From NCBI GenBank assembly GCA_014650015.1, contig BMUD01000012.1:5714-69713 (forward strand): a DNA stretch of 64,000 nucleotides, given 5' to 3'. The notes beneath the pieces are model-generated. The model saw only the letters and a program-made list of their open reading frames with translations, was not told the DNA's origin and ran no database searches. The stretch's first letter is position 1. Every line of letters starts with the position of its first letter. Source of the stretch: Streptomyces griseoloalbus. Its GTDB lineage: Bacteria; Actinomycetota; Actinomycetes; Streptomycetales; Streptomycetaceae. Positions 47,157-58,100 of the stretch are shown piece by piece. The position numbers and the translations under genes are program-made.

Positions 47157-48295
47157 TCCCCCTCCTCGGGCATGTCGTCACACGATGTCCAGGGCATGGC
47201 CCCGAAGACCCAGCGCTGCCGGGGGTTCTCCGGAACGGACTCCGTGCGGATGCGCAGCGGCTTCCCCTTGTCGTCCTTCAGTTGGACCCACCGCCCTTCC
47301 GGCCGATAGGTGTCGTTGTAGTGGACCTGGACGCCCCACTCGCACACTTGTCCCCGCGGCGCGATGACCTCCGCCCGCAGCCCGCCCGAGGACTGACCGT
47401 TGCCGACCTCGACGAAGCGGTTGCCGAAATAGGGCTCGCCCTGTCCCTCGGTGTCGTCGGTCAGCACCGGTTCGTCGGCGCGGGGCGGAAGGTGGAGCCG
47501 GATTCCCTCGTAGGCGGCCCCGCCCTGCGGCGGGTGGCCGACGACGGCCTGCGCGGTGCTCTTCCGGCATGTGAGGTCGGTGACCTTCCAGTCGTTGATG
47601 GTCACCGCGTACTGGCGTCTGCTCATCACCGTCATCTTGAAGTTGTCCGAGAACTCCATGTGCCCACTGGAGTTCTGCTCCTCCAGGTAACGCTGCGGAG
47701 CGTGCTCCAGCAGCGGCGCGTAGGCGAGCGGCCGGCCGCCCAGGGACTTGAGGTAGGAGAAGACGTCCGAACTGGCCTTCATCTTCCGGATCTCTTCGTC
47801 GGTCAGCGTCCGGTCGAGCACCATCGCCCACTCACGGGGCGCACTCTGCTCGGGCTGCACCGACACCGTGAACGGCGGCTGGGAGGCGTCGTACTCCTTA
47901 TTGGAGTCGTTCTCCTTGGTGACGCTCGGCCCGATCATGGCGTAGGCCAGCAGCGCACCGCCCAGACCTCCCAGCACAGCGCTCACCGTCGCCACCGTCA
48001 ACCACAGCCTCCTCTTACGCCGGGAGGCTCCGGCAGGCACGCCGAGCACTTCGGGAAGGACCGTCCGCAGACCGTCGTCGGCCCCGCCGCCCGCGCCGGG
48101 GGACGTCGGGGGCGGAGGAGGCACGTCCGGGGGCCGCGTCGGCGGGGTCGGTACGGGGGCGGGCGGTGAGGTACCGTCCGGGGTTCCGTTCCGCCCTGCC
48201 GGTCCCGGAGTGGTGCTGCCCCCGGTGCCCCCGGTGCTCCCGGCGGTGTTCGGCCGGGGTTCCGGTGTCCCGCCCGCTGGCGCGGTCGCCGTCAT
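47141..48295 (-). CDS. Membrane protein with Pro-rich cytoplasmic N-terminus
   Basis: The 384-aa protein has a Pro/Gly-rich N-terminal 75 residues, a basic stretch (SRRKRRLW), one transmembrane segment (about 98-122, LTVATVSAVLGGLGGALLAY) and a C-terminal extracytoplasmic domain. The latter has conserved-looking Trp, Tyr and Cys (WAMVLDRTLTDEEIRKMK, LTCRKSTAQAV, CEWGVQVHYN, WTSCDDMPEEGECYGL). No known family is recognised. Coupled to the lipoprotein gene by a 16-base overlap, it probably works with it at the cell envelope. Confidence 0.75.
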   Translation of the reverse strand: MTATAPAGGTPEPRPNTAGSTGGTGGSTTPGPAGRNGTPDGTSPPAPVPTPPTRPPDVPPPPPTSPGAGGGADDGLRTVLPEVLGVPAGASRRKRRLWLTVATVSAVLGGLGGALLAYAMIGPSVTKENDSNKEYDASQPPFTVSVQPEQSAPREWAMVLDRTLTDEEIRKMKASSDVFSYLKSLGGRPLAYAPLLEHAPQRYLEEQNSSGHMEFSDNFKMTVMSRRQYAVTINDWKVTDLTCRKSTAQAVVGHPPQGGAAYEGIRLHLPPRADEPVLTDDTEGQGEPYFGNRFVEVGNGQSSGGLRAEVIAPRGQVCEWGVQVHYNDTYRPEGRWVQLKDDKGKPLRIRTESVPENPRQRWVFGAMPWTSCDDMPEEGECYGL

Positions 48296-48694
48296 GCCGT
48301 CCCCTCACGACGTGATAGGTGGTGTTCCCGCTCGGCGGCCCGGCGCGGAGCCCCGTACGGAACCCCCGTCGAGCACCGACCGTCCCTCACCACCCACCAT
48401 AGGGACAACGGCTCTGCCTGTCCGCAGAATTGACAGCCCCTGTCCCGGCCCCACACCGTGCCCCCGCCCGCTGTACAGCCCACCGCCGGGTCCTCGGCGG
48501 CCGTGGGCCGGGGCCGACGCGACTTCGGAATCCGTCCGCCCGGGATTCCGGAACGCCAGTGGGCGGGCGACGTCACGGGGGAGGATGGCCGGCATGACGG
48601 TTGAAGGCTCCTCCATCGACTCCACCAGGCCCAGCATCGCCCGCGGCAACGTGGGCTCGCTCAGCTTCGGGACACATCCCGGTCAGGGATGAGG
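48296..48694. other. Intergenic region left of IS remnant
   Basis: Holds the promoter of the 384-aa gene. No coding frame with Streptomyces bias is seen. Confidence 0.5.
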
Positions 48695-48960
48695 AGAGCC
48701 GGACCCGACTCCTGGTGCGGTCCCCGTGGTCCAGGGCGATGGCAGCCCACGACAGTTTCCTCGGCTGCTTGAGCAGGCCGGGATGGTCGCCCTTCACGAC
48801 AGCGATGCAGTGAGCGCCTTGCTCGCGCAGCCGGATACCGTTCGCGTGCTGGGTGTGGGCCGCGTCCGCGGTGACGACGGCGTTCTCCAGGGCCAGGCCG
48901 TCCAGAAGAGGGATGAAAACGCAGGTGTCTCGTTGCTCTTCGTGTCGATCTGCCGTTACG
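48695..48960 (-). mobile_element. Remnant of an ISAs1/H-repeat-type transposase
   Basis: The minus strand reads VTADRHEEQRDTCVFIPLL, LDGLALENAVVTADAAHTQ, ANGIRLREQGAHCIAVVKG then LLKQPRKLSWAAIALDHGD. In ISAs1-family transposases the typical order is IPAF-PLLD, ADALHTQ, GAHY-VKGNQ, so this is a central fragment. Both ends are missing and no terminal inverted repeats were seen, so the element is inactive. Confidence 0.75.
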
Positions 48961-49025
48961 CGAGGACCGTTCCGGCGTGGTCCATCGCGGCCGGCAGACA
49001 TACCGCTTCCCGCCCCGGCGCTCCG

Positions 49026-49617
49026 CACGGTCACCACCACGAGGACGCGACGGACGGCCAGGCGGAGATCCTCGACCCGGACGCCGAGGTCCTCGCCGAG
49101 CACACCGCCTCCATCACCGCATGGCTGCCGCTGCGGACCACCCCGCACCACATCGTGGACCTGGGCTGTGGCACGGGCGCGGGCACCTTCGCCTTCCTCG
49201 ACCGCTTCCCCGACGCGCACGTCACCGCCGTCGACGCCTCCGCCGAACACCTGCGGCGTCTGCACCAAGGCGCACACCCGCGGCGTCCAAGAGCGCGTAC
49301 GCACCGTGCGGGCCGACCTCGACGACGACGCCTGGCCCGGCCTCGGCTCACCGGACCTGGTCTGGGCGTCGGCCTCGATGCATCACATGGCCCGTCCCGG
49401 CCGCGCCCTGCGCACCGTCCACGCCGCGCTCGCGCCCGGCGGCCTGTTCGCCGTCGTCGAACTGGCCGGCCACCCCCGCTTCCTGCCCGAGAACGCCCCC
49501 GAGGACCTCACCGCGCTCGACCGGCTCCTCGACACCGGCGGCCCGCACAGCGTCCTGCGCCGCGACGACCTGACGGTACGCACCGAGCGCACCGTCTGGG
49601 CCGCCCGCCGCACCTGA
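49026..49617 (+). pseudogene. SAM-dependent methyltransferase, 5'-truncated and frameshifted
   Basis: One frame carries HHEDATDGQAEILDPDAEVL, WLPL and the motif I VDLGCGTGAGTFAFLDRFP with VTAVDASAEHLRRL. Near 49273 (CTGCACCAAGG) the coding moves to another frame: KAHTRGVQERVRTVRADLDD, SPDLVWASASMHHM, LRTVHAALAPGGLFAVVELA and a stop at 49617. A normal start is not found, and the IS remnant lies just upstream. It is a class I small-molecule methyltransferase that is probably dead, unless the shift is a sequencing error. Confidence 0.75.
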
Positions 49618-49730
49618 CCACGGACGGTCCCTCCCGCCGGGGCGGGCCCGCCTCCGAACCCGCGTACAGCACCGCTCCGTACAGGCGTCGCTGCTGGTGA
49701 CACGCCCGTCGCAGCCACCACGCTGACGAC

Positions 49731-50225
49731 ATGCACAGTCCTTCCCCGCAGCGGCCCCGGCTGCTCTCCCTCCTCCCCATGCCCTCCACCGAGTTCGCGA
49801 TGGCCTTCACCTCGACCCCGCGAGGGGCCCGCCTGGCCCGGCTGTTCGTCGCGCACTGCCTGGACTCCTGGGGCCACCCCCACACCGGGCATGTCAACGA
49901 GACGCTGTCGCTGATCACCGCCGAGCTGTGCGCCAACGCCGTGCAGCACGGACGCGTTCCCGGCCGGGACTTCCACGTCCGGCTGGCCGCCGAGGCGGAC
50001 GGTGGGTGGCTGCGCGTGGAGGTCTCCGACACCCGCACGGAACGCCGGCCCGCCACCACCGTCCCCACGGACCCCGACACCGAGTCCGAGTCCGGCCGCG
50101 GCCTCCTCCTCGTCGCCGCCCTGGCCGACGACTGGGGCGTCACCGACCGCCGCCACGGCCCCGGCAAGACCGTGTGGGCGGTGGTGAGCACCGCATTGGG
50201 TGGTCGGCCAGGCGCCCCCCGGTAG
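49731..50225 (+). CDS. RsbW-like HATPase (anti-sigma kinase family) protein
   Basis: The 164-aa product has the GHKL ATPase motifs: N box LITAELCANAVQHGR, G1 region VEVSDTRTERRP, and G2 SGRGLLLVAALADDWGV. Streptomyces have dozens of these short ATPases that act as anti-sigma or anti-anti-sigma partners. A start at 49731 is assumed; no good ribosome site is seen and a later ATG (49777) is possible. No partner gene is adjacent. Confidence 0.85.
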   Translation: MHSPSPQRPRLLSLLPMPSTEFAMAFTSTPRGARLARLFVAHCLDSWGHPHTGHVNETLSLITAELCANAVQHGRVPGRDFHVRLAAEADGGWLRVEVSDTRTERRPATTVPTDPDTESESGRGLLLVAALADDWGVTDRRHGPGKTVWAVVSTALGGRPGAPR

Positions 50226-50539
50226 GCGCCCGGCGGATCACCCTGCCAAGCTGCCGGTCTGCCGCCGAGCCGGTGACCACGGGTCCCACGCGGGCGACAG
50301 CGACTCACCTGACCGACGACGCGCTGGACGCCTCGGACCGCACGCACACTTCGACTTCACCGCTGCGTGCAGCGGAAGAGGTCGGTGAAGTGGCTGGCGA
50401 GCGGCATGAGGGGTCCCGGGACTCGCAACCGCCCTGCCGTCGGTCATGGTGCTGAACATTGCGAAGAGAGCCATCACCGCGTTCGAGGTCTCGGGCCATC
50501 CCCGCACCACTCACCGAGAGAATGTGAGCACGCCTACGC
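50226..50539. other. Intergenic region, nothing recognised
   Basis: No coding bias on either strand. It separates the ATPase gene from the leftward 437-aa gene; the 3' ends converge. No clear hairpin is seen. Confidence 0.5.
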
Positions 50540-51853
50540 CTACGCGGCCAGCGCGGGGAACACGACCACCGAGCCGTCCTTGTCGCGGGCGATCTCGATC
50601 GCCACGTCCGTCGTGGGGCCGTTGACCGTGACGCCGTCGCGCAGCCTGTGGATCCGGTTCGCCGCGCGCATCAGGCGATCGACCTCACCGTTCGTGAAGA
50701 CGGGCCGCAGACCTTGCGGGCGTGCCAGTTCCAGCGCCGACAGGCGTTGCAGGACACCGGCGATGCCCGACTCCAGTGTGTCGAGGCGCCGCTGGTCGGC
50801 CTTGAGTGCGCGGGTGAAGTTCTCGAACGGGTTGCCGGAGTCGGTCTGGGCATGCTCGACGGCCTGCAGGACGATGACCCGCCGCTTCAGCGCAACGGCC
50901 AGGGCGGCGAGTTCGAGGTGGGCGCGGAACGTGCCGCCGCCCTCGTCGACGCCGGGGAACGCCTTGGTCAGCGTGCCGATCTCGACGGCCTTGCCGTCGG
51001 GCAGCTCGTCGAGTGCGCTCTGCCACTGGGCGAGGCGGCGGTCGGCGGCGGCCAGCGCCTTGCTGATGGCGTGCACCGCCGAGTCCAGTCCCAGCGAGGC
51101 ACCGAGCTTGCCCTGGTCGAGCAGCACGGCGGTGGCTTTGTCGATGGCATCGCGGCAGCCGTCGAGTTCGCTGCGCTCGTCATTGAGCTCCTTGTCGTGC
51201 AGTTGCTCCAGCAGTTCCGTGATGCGTTCGATGGCCTGCTGGCGCTTGGAGTCGGCGTTCGCGCTCACCCCCACCGCCACGGCCATGAGCACGAGCGGCG
51301 CGGCCACGGTGAGCGCCGCGCTGCCGGCGACCGCGACGCCGGCTGTCGCACCGGCTCCCCCGACCGCGCCCGCCGCTGCCGCTCTACCGACCGGCTCGAA
51401 CGTCGCGCCGGAGGCGATGCGGCCCGTCATCGAGTTCACGAGTGGACCGCGGATGCCACCGGCAGCCCCCTTCGCCACCATCGGGCGAACGACGCCCTGA
51501 CCGAGCTGGGCGGCGACCTTCGCCGGAACCACCATGCGGTACAGGCCTTCGCCGGCAGCGGTCGCCGTGGCCGGCGCGGAGGAACCTCGCGCCGACTGCG
51601 TGATGAGCTGCGACAGGTGCTGTGCCAGAGGACTCGCGGCATCGAGCGGGATGCCCTGGCCGCGGTCGAGCTTGTCGGGCAGCGGATGCACCTCGAGTGT
51701 GGCGATCGGCGCGTCGGCCAGGGCCGCCAGCACACCGCGCAGTTCGGCCAGGCGCTCAGCCGTCATCGGCTCGTCCCCGGCCAGTGCGGGCACCCGGACG
51801 TCACCGGTCGCCAGCGTCCACACCGGAATGATCGCGTTGCGGTCGTCAGTCAT
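50540..51853 (-). CDS. 437-aa protein with membrane-like segment and coiled coil
   Basis: No family is recognised. Residues 1-90 are mixed; about 160-205 is Gly/Ala/Val-rich and hydrophobic (GVAVAGSAALTVAAPLVLMA), fit for one or two membrane spans. From about 207 the protein is a long charged helix (QQAIERITELLEQLHDKELN), and an all-helical region follows to 380. It ends in a small beta region with the repeated acidic/hydrophobic pattern VNGPTTDVAIEIARDKDGSV. Divergent from the 2304-aa helicase across a 332-base gap, so possibly co-regulated with it. A membrane-associated effector is possible but unproven. Confidence 0.75.
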   Translation of the reverse strand: MTDDRNAIIPVWTLATGDVRVPALAGDEPMTAERLAELRGVLAALADAPIATLEVHPLPDKLDRGQGIPLDAASPLAQHLSQLITQSARGSSAPATATAAGEGLYRMVVPAKVAAQLGQGVVRPMVAKGAAGGIRGPLVNSMTGRIASGATFEPVGRAAAAGAVGGAGATAGVAVAGSAALTVAAPLVLMAVAVGVSANADSKRQQAIERITELLEQLHDKELNDERSELDGCRDAIDKATAVLLDQGKLGASLGLDSAVHAISKALAAADRRLAQWQSALDELPDGKAVEIGTLTKAFPGVDEGGGTFRAHLELAALAVALKRRVIVLQAVEHAQTDSGNPFENFTRALKADQRRLDTLESGIAGVLQRLSALELARPQGLRPVFTNGEVDRLMRAANRIHRLRDGVTVNGPTTDVAIEIARDKDGSVVVFPALAA

Positions 51854-52185
51854 CGTCTCCCCTTGTTTTCCGACGACAGCCTACGGCCGACGTCCGACAA
51901 GCCTCCCGTGCCGTTGGGGGTGGCGTTCGACGCCTCGGCTCTCCGGCACAGGAACCCCGTTGATTTCTCGCCCTGCCGCACTCGACCTGCCCCCCGCCCT
52001 GAGCGACCGGATCATGACGCTCATCATCGCCCGGCAGGGGCCTCCGGCGTCCGGGATTCGACGAGGTGGGTGTCGTTGTCCGAGGTGGGCGTTATTTTTG
52101 ACGCTGATCGTCACGATGCCCTCGCCGCCTGTCACGGCGCGGCGCACCAGGCGGTCCCGTCAGCCGTCCTGCCCGAAAGGTCCTC
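51854..52185. promoter_or_regulatory. Divergent promoter region before the large helicase gene
   Basis: It lies between the 437-aa gene and the helicase. An AT-rich patch (TTATTTTTGACG) is near 52092-52103; AAAGG before GTG 52186 is the ribosome site. No gene is seen. Confidence 0.45.
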
Positions 52186-55100
52186 GTGAAGCCCACCCTG
52201 GCCGCCGCGCAGCTCCGCGGCAGTCTGACGCAGTACCTCACGACGACGTACGCGCTGGCCGACGAGGACACGCGGCTCGCGCTGGAGCGGTTCCTCGGGG
52301 ATCCGGAGACGGGCATCTTCCGGGGGCCGTACCTGCGAATACGGACGCCGTTCCACCCCGCCGACGACGGGTGGCGGGCGGCGCTTCAGTGGCAGCCGTC
52401 GTTCACGCCGTGGCGGCACCAGGCGAAGGCGTGGGAGCGGCTGAGCACGTACAAGGGGGCGGCCGAGCCGACGCTCGTGACGACCGGCACCGGCTCCGGC
52501 AAGACGGAGTCGTTCCTGATCCCCGTGCTCGACCACTGCCGGCGGCAGAAGGCGCTGGGCCGGCGCGGTGTGAAGGCCGTGCTGCTGTACCCGATGAACG
52601 CGCTCGCCACCGACCAGGCCGGACGCATCGGCGAGTACCTGGCGCAGCCGGAGCTGGCGCAGGTGACGGCCGGTCTCTACATCGGCGACAAGCCGGACAC
52701 GGACTTCCGGCGGGTGATGACGCGGCGCGAGGAGATGCGCCAGGCGCCGCCGGACGTGCTGATCACCAACTACAAGATGCTGGACCTGCTGCTCCAGCGC
52801 GCCGAGGACCGGCCACTATGGGAGGGGGCGGACCCGGCGTACGTCGTCCTGGACGAGTTCCACACCTACGACGGCGCGCAGGGCACGGACGTGGCGATGC
52901 TGCTGCGGCGGCTGGCGTCCGCCGTCGGCGCCTCGAAGCCGGAGCGGCCGCTCGGGTCGATCTGCCCGGTGGCGACCTCGGCGACCCTCGGTGAGGGCGG
53001 CGGCGACGGCAGCGGCATCCTCACCGTCGCCGAGCAGGTGTTCGGCGTGCCGTTCGGGCCGGACGCGGTGATCGGTGAGGAGCGGCTGAGCGCCGACGAC
53101 TTCGTCGGCGACATCGACTACGAACTGCCCGAGCCCCCCGACCCCAAGGAGGTCATCGACGTCTCCGGCGGGCCGGGCGTCGAGTCCGACCCGGACCGGC
53201 TCGACCTGGACGGGCTCGCCGAACGGCTGCTGGGGCGGCGCGGCCTGGACGCCTTCCGGATCGGGCGGCTGCTGAAGAAACACGACTTCACCCATGGGGT
53301 GCTCGCGCTGCTGAACGGCGAACCGCTCGACGAGTGGGGGCTGCGGGACCGCATGGCCCGCTTCGGGTACGCGTGGGCGCGCACCGCTCGGGAGAACCCG
53401 CGGCTCGCTCTGGAGGCGCTGTCGCGGTTCGTGGCGTTGCTGTCGTCCGCACGGGACCCGGAGTCCGACGAGCGCCGGCCGCGTCCGCTGCTGCACATCG
53501 AGGCGCACCTGTGGGTCCGGCCGGTGGGGCGGGTGCTGAGCGGGGTGGGCGCCCGGCCGGAGTTCCGCTGGTACGAGGACGAGCGGACGCTCGCCCGGCG
53601 CTCCGCGCTCACCGCGGCGTCCGCGTCCGAGGAGTCGTCCGACGGCGACGAGTGGCCGACGGCGGGCTCCCGGCGGCCCGAGGCGCTGCCCGGTTCGGAC
53701 ACCGTGCAACGGCCGGCCCAGGCGCACCTGCCCGCGATCTACTGCCGGGTGTGTGGCCGCTCCGGCTGGGCGGCGCTGTCCCCGGAGGCCGATCCGCAGA
53801 AACTGGAGACCGGTCCGCCGAAGATCTGGCAGGCCGCCGTTGGACGTGACAAGCGGCGGCTGCGGTACTTCATCTCCGCGACGCCGGCCGAGGCACGCGA
53901 CGCCCTCGCGGCGCTCACCGGCACCGCGCCGAAGCAGGCGGGCGGCGTCGACCCGCAGTCCGTGGTGGTGCTGGACGGGGCGCAGGGCACCTACCGGATG
54001 CCCGTCGCCGAGGACGGGGAGGGGTTGCAGGACGCCTGGTTCGCGCGGGCCGTCCTGGACAAGAAGACCGCCGACCAGGCGGCCAAGGACGACACCTGCC
54101 CGGCGTGCAACGCCGACAACGGCATTCGGTTCCTCGGCACCGCGCTCGCCGCGCTCGCCTCCGCCACGGTCACCCAGCTGTTCACCGGCGGCCACGAGAT
54201 CGCGCTGGCGCCGGAGGAGCGCAAGACGCTGCTGTTCAACGACTCCACGCAGGACGCGGCGCACCGCGCCGGATACGTCGCCAACGCCTCGTACAAGTTC
54301 TCGCTGCGCTCGCTGCTGGCGCACCGGCTGGACGACTCCGGCGCGCCGCTCCCGCTCAACGACCTCATCGGCGACGTCCTGGACGCCGTGGACGACCCGC
54401 AGACGCTGGCCGCGGTCGTCCCGCCGGACCTGCACGACGAACCGGGCGTGGACCGGCTGCTGTCGGGACGCGGCACCGGAGACGCGCGGACGTGGAAACT
54501 CATCGGGGAACGGCTCGCGTTCGCGACCGTCATGGAGTTCGGGCTGCGCTCGCGGCTCGGACGCACCCTGGAGCTGACCCGGACCACGGCCGCGGAGGTG
54601 GTGATCGCCGAACCGGACCGCATCGTCGCGCTCGCCCGCGACCTGCACCTCACGCTGCCGGGGCAGCTGGGCCTCGACGGCGGCCTGCCCACGCCCGATC
54701 GGTACCTGGCATACGTGCGGGGGCTGTTGGAGCGGATGCGGCTGCGCGGCGGCGTCCGGCACCGGTGGCTGGACACCTGGATCAAGGAAGCGGGCGTCAA
54801 CCAGTACCTGATCTCCGGGCAGCGGCCGGAGGGGATGCCGGCCTTCCCCGAGGGGTACGTGGCACCGCCGAGGTTCCTGCTCGCCGGGCCCAAGGAGAAG
54901 ACCAAGTTCGACACGATCAGCGGTCGCGGCAACTGGTACCAGGACTGGACGCGGCGCTGCCTCGGCCTGGACGCCGCCCAGGCGACCGAGTACCTGCGCC
55001 GGCTGCTGCCCGTCCTCGCGGACGTGGGCGTGCTGTCGGCGCGCACCGCCAAGGACCGCACCACCCGCGTGTACGGACTCCAGCCGGGCCACATCCATGT

Positions 55101-58100
55101 GCGGCTCCTGGCGGACGACCTGGTCAACAAGGCGTTCGTGGCCTGCGAGGAGTGCGGCTGGCAGCAGGTGGTGCCGCCCGAGCGGCGCACCCGCTGGTAC
55201 GGGCACCCCTGCCCGCGCTGGCGCTGCACCGGCGTCCTCACCCCTCCCCAGCACGGCACGTCGTCGACCGGGGCGGGCAGCGGCGGCTTCGGCGGGAAAC
55301 TGGAGCGCGACTACCGGGCCGACTACTACCGCCGCCTGTACCTGACCGGCGGCACCTACCGGGTCGTCACCGCCGAGCACACCGGCATGCTCACCCGGCC
55401 CGAACGGGAGGGCGTGGAACGGACGTTCCGGCAGGGCACCCACTACACCGACCCCAACGTGCTGTCCTGCACGCCCACCCTGGAACTGGGCATCGACATC
55501 GGCGACCTGTCGGCGGTCCTGCTCGGTTCGCTGCCGGGCGGCCCCGCGAACTACGTGCAGCGTGCCGGACGCGCCGGACGCCGGACCGGCAACGCCCTGG
55601 TGATCGCCTTCGGCGGGCGCCGGGCCCGCGACCGGTACTACCTGGACGACCCGACCGAGATGATCGCCGGTGACATCGTGCCGCCGGGCTGCTACCTGTC
55701 GGCCGTCGAGATCCTGCGCCGCCAGTACACGGCACACCTGCTGGACCGGGCGGCGCGCGGCGAACTCACCACGGCGGACGGCGAGCCGCTCATGCCGGTG
55801 CCGCGCCTGTCGTCGGCCCTGTTCGGCACCACCGGCTGGTGCCAGGACCTGTCGGACGCGGCACTCACCCACGGGGCCCGGCTCGTCGAGGAGTTCCTGG
55901 CGTTGTTCCCGCAGGCGCCGGACGGCGGCCCGGACGACGACCGGGGCGTGTCCCCGCACGCCGCGGACGAACTGCGCGCGTACGCCACCGGCGGCATCGC
56001 GCGCACGCTGGCGGAGGCCGAGGAGGAGTGGACGGCGCGCCGCGAGGAACTGCGCCGCCGCATCGCCGCCATCGACACCGCCATGGACGGACTGCTCGCC
56101 GAGGACCGCGAACAGGGCGCCGAGCGGCGCGAGTTGCTCGCGGAACGGCGCGCCACGGGCGAACTGCTGCGCCGGCTCAGCCAGACCAACGCCCACGGTG
56201 CCCTCGTCGAACTCGGCCTGCTGCCCAACTACAGCCTCACCGACACCACGACGTCCCTGGAGGCCACCCTCTACTGGAAGGAGGCCGCCGGGAACGACGA
56301 GGACGCGGAGGCGCCGGAGGGCGACGACGAGCGCCGGGAGTGGGTATACCGCAGCGAGACGCGCGCCTACGAGCGGTCCCGCAAACTGGCGCTCACCGAA
56401 CTCGCGCCCGGCAACAGCTTCTACGTCAACGGCTACCGGCACGTCGTGCGCGCCCTCGACATCGGCAGCCCGGAGCGGCGCGCCTGGTCGGTGTGGCGTC
56501 TCTGCCCGGCCTGCGGGTACGCGCGCACCCACGGCGACCCGAAGAACGACACCTCGCCGTGCCCGCGGTGCGGTTCGAGGGAGATAGCCGACGCGGGCTG
56601 CGTGCACCACGTCCTGGAGCCCCGGCGCGTGACGTCCCGGGACAAGCGGGACGACGCCCGGGTGCGGGACGACCGCGACGAGCGCGACCGCCGGCGGTAC
56701 GCGGTACTCACCACCGTCGACGTCGACCCGGCGCACCTGGCGGCCGGATCCTGGCGGCACGACACCGCGGTCTTCGGCGCCGACTTCACCCGCAGGGCCG
56801 TCGTGCGCACCCTGAACCTGGGCATCGACCGGCAGGACGGCAGCAGCACGGTTCCGCTGGCCGGGGACGACGTACGTCTGAACCCGTTCTACGTGTGCAC
56901 GAGCTGCGGCGGCGCGACAGCCGACGGACGGCCGGTCGTCGACCAGTCGCAGCACGCCCTCACCGCGTCCCTCGCCCACTCCACCCGGGCGAGCGCCCAC
57001 CACCAGCTGTGGTGCCCGCGCCGGCGGCTGCGCGGCAGCGGGGAGGGCCAGGGCGCCGGAGTGGACGTACCGCTGCTGCTGGCGCACGAGCTGACCACGG
57101 AGGCCGTCCGCATCCTGCTGCCGGCGTCCGTGGCACGGGCCAAGGAGCGGCTCGCCTCGTTCACCGCCGCGCTGTTCGCGGGCATAGCGGCCCGCTACGG
57201 CGGCGACCCCGACCACATCGACATCACCTCCGCGTCCATGCCGGACGGCGAGGACCGCGACTGGCCGCGCCGGTTCCTCGTGGTCTATGACCGGCTGCCC
57301 GGCGGCACCGGCTACCTGCACCGCCTGGCGACCTCCGACGGCTTCCGCGAGGTCCTGCTGAAAGCCCGCGAGGTGATCGAGGGCTGCGGCTGCCTGGAGA
57401 AGGGGCTCGACGGCTGCCACCGCTGCCTGCTGCGCCGCGTCCCGCCGGCCGACTACGACAAGGTCAGCCGCAACGAGGTCCGGCAGATGCTGGACGAACT
57501 GCTCGGCGCGGACGGCGAGCGCTGGGCCACCTCTCCCGTCACCACCACCCAGCACATCCCGATGCACCAGCAGGCCGAGAGCGACCTCGAGGTCCTGTTC
57601 ATCGACACGCTGCGGGAGTGGGCCGCGCTGCCCGAGAGCCGTGCCAGCGGCGACGCCTACATCACCCCGGCCGGCACCCACGCGCTGGACCTGCGGCTGA
57701 CCGCCGCCGACGGCACCACACTGAGGTGGCGGGTGTCCCAGCAGCGGGTCCTCGACGGCACCCGCCCCGACGTCCTCTTCGAACGGGTCGACGCGCCCGG
57801 CCCGCGCGTGGCGCTCTACCTGGACGGCTACGAGTTCCACGCCGGCCGGGAGCACAATCGCGTCGGTGACGACGCCGACAAGCGCACGCGGCTGCGGTCC
57901 GAAGGGCTCAGGGTCTTCCAGCTCACCTACGGCGACGTGAGGGACTGGCGGCGCCGCGTCCGGGACACCGGCCACGCGGGCGCGGGACCGGCCGACCCGG
58001 TGTGGGAGCCGTACGGGGACAAGGCCTGCGGCAAGGCCCGCGGCTACTACGCCACCGTACGGGGCGGACTGCCCGGTGAGCTCGCGGAGACGGTGTGGGT

